NCBI GenBank assembly: GCA_043778375.1
Contig: JAYWGH010000016.1
Coordinates: 1-33,135 of the forward strand
Direction of reading: 5' to 3'
From: CAIVSN01 sp043778375
GTDB taxonomy: Bacteria; Patescibacteriota; Gracilibacteria; BD1-5; UBA2023
DNA: 33,135 nt
Shown: positions 32,217 to 33,135 of the stretch, piece after piece
Layout: each line of letters opens with the position of its first letter
Position numbering within the stretch: position 1 is the stretch's first letter
Program-made: the position numbers and the translations under genes
The notes under the pieces: generated by a model
Seen by the model: the letters and a program-made list of their open reading frames with translations, nothing else
What the model was told of the DNA's origin: nothing
The model's database searches: none

Positions 32217-33135
32217 GTGCGCATCTCCCATAAAATCATCCTCACTCTCCTCGCGCTCAGTGCAATCGGAGGATTTTATGTATTCGCCTGGTGAGTGACT
32301 ACCGGAGCTAATTATCAGGTACATACCCAGATACGCAGAACACTCGTAGATCACCCTGAGTTCATCCCGACAGCGAGTGCTGTGCGCCTCACGAGTGCTG
32401 GATATGACGCGCTCATCGCTGATATGTACTGGCTCGGAGCTGTGCAGTATATAGGAGCAAATGCGGTGAGTGCTGAGTACAAAAAATACCTCGGCGTCAT
32501 GCTCGGACTCATCACCGACCTATCGCCGCATTTTACCTACCCATATGAGATAGGACTCCTCCTCTTACCAGAGACCAACGATCGCTATGAGTCTCGTACT
32601 GTCATCGACAAGCAAAAAAGTATCAACGACGCTATCGCACTTGGGAAAAAGTGAATGCTCGCGAACTGTGACCCTGCAAAGCTCGAACGAATCAAGGATA
32701 GATATGATCTCACTGTCCTCTTTGCGGATGAGTCCCTCAAAAATCCATGCTCGAGCGCCATGCTCCCATACTATCTAGCGTACGCTTCGTACTGGTCCAA
32801 AAAAGATCCTCTCGAGGCGTCATACTACTATCGTATAGCAGGACTTCAAAGTGATGGACCCACTGGAGCGCGCATTATGAGCGCTATCATGCAAGGGAAG
32901 TCCGGTGATCGAGAAAAGGCTATTATCATGTTTTTATCTCTCGCCGAGACTATCGAAGGGGGCAAGCAGTCAGTCTGCCAGGATGTCACCAAACAATTGC
33001 GTGAACTCCTCGTGCCCGTTTTTGAGAAAAAACAACCACTCACTCCAGCATTTTTAAAAGAAGTCGAGCGAGTCCGCCAAGCGCTAAAATCAGAGCTCGG
33101 TGAAAAGCAGGAAGAAATAGAGAAGTGAAATATCT
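32217..33135 (+). CDS. Membrane-anchored helical-repeat (TPR-like) protein, 3' end missing
   Basis: The frame starts at GTG 32217 (a TAA lies just upstream), uses three TGA as Gly and is open to the window edge. One N-terminal membrane helix (IILTLLALSAIGGFYVFAWG) is followed by helical-repeat sequence. Phrases such as LIADMYWLGAVQYIG, LITDLSPHFTYPYEIGLLLL and LEASYYYRIAGLQSDGP resemble TPR-like proteins that carry a 'DxxWLxxxQYxG' start. The last segment is Lys/Glu-rich. Such proteins usually scaffold envelope or secretion complexes; no enzymatic motif is seen. Confidence 0.75.

Noticed and set aside
1..33135. The tRNA-Gly(UCA) expected for code 25
   Set aside because: Only one tRNA, tRNA-Ser(GGA), was found in this window; the suppressor-like tRNA must lie elsewhere.

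Overview
This window reads as chromosomal DNA from a bacterium that decodes UGA as glycine (genetic code 25). That code is known from Gracilibacteria (BD1-5) and Absconditabacteria (SR1) within the Candidate Phyla Radiation. Under the standard code most genes here look broken. When TGA is read as Gly they become full-length, recognisable proteins that end in TAA or TAG. Examples are tilS, yidC, rnpA, a cytidylate-kinase-like gene, mutY, a photolyase-like gene, an 807-residue ABC permease and an MFS carrier. All coordinates below use code 25, except a two-gene cassette at 8237-8868 that looks like a standard-code import.

Region 1 (1-8200) is mostly housekeeping: tilS, a small lipoprotein, and a leftward rpmH-rnpA-yidC-hydrolase operon behind a clear sigma70-like promoter. 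A ZIP metal transporter follows, then leftward nusB-rnc, an orphan gene very rich in UGA-Gly, and a ribosomal protein resembling a zinc-free bL32. Region 2 (8200-8990) is the cassette, with a good Shine-Dalgarno, its own promoter with nested operator-like half-sites, and a strong bidirectional terminator.

Region 3 (8990-18400) holds an RNA m5C methyltransferase, an EarP-like glycosyltransferase with a DUF2256 protein, and a leftward operon of cytidylate-kinase-like, UPF0489, PD-(D/E)XK nuclease-like and photolyase-like genes. It also holds a mutY that lacks the iron-sulfur cysteines and a YbbP-like ABC permease. Region 4 (18460-26100) is an accessory island. It contains a RelE/ParE-type toxin-antitoxin pair bounded by 33-bp direct repeats, a frameshifted RelB/DinJ-type antitoxin with a perfect palindrome upstream, a Phd/RelE pair, a small M16-type peptidase, and an unrecognised three-gene block with seven-residue repeats. 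It ends with an AbiE locus in which one AbiEii-type toxin sits between two paralogous AbiEi-type regulators.

Region 5 (26100-33135) carries a leftward MFS / SGNH-lipoprotein / LolD-YbbA-type ATPase operon, whose natural permease partner may be the YbbP-like gene 8 kb away. Then come a rightward DUF1993 gene and a YadGH-like ABC-2 exporter, a leftward nucleotidyltransferase and small secreted protein, tRNA-Ser(GGA), and a membrane-anchored helical-repeat gene that runs off the end. Several genes overlap or are separated by only 1-15 nt, and the promoters recognised lie about 10-25 nt upstream of the start codons. Two single-base frameshifts (about 2694 and about 19658) may be real or may be assembly errors. 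No stretch longer than 300 bases lacks a gene.
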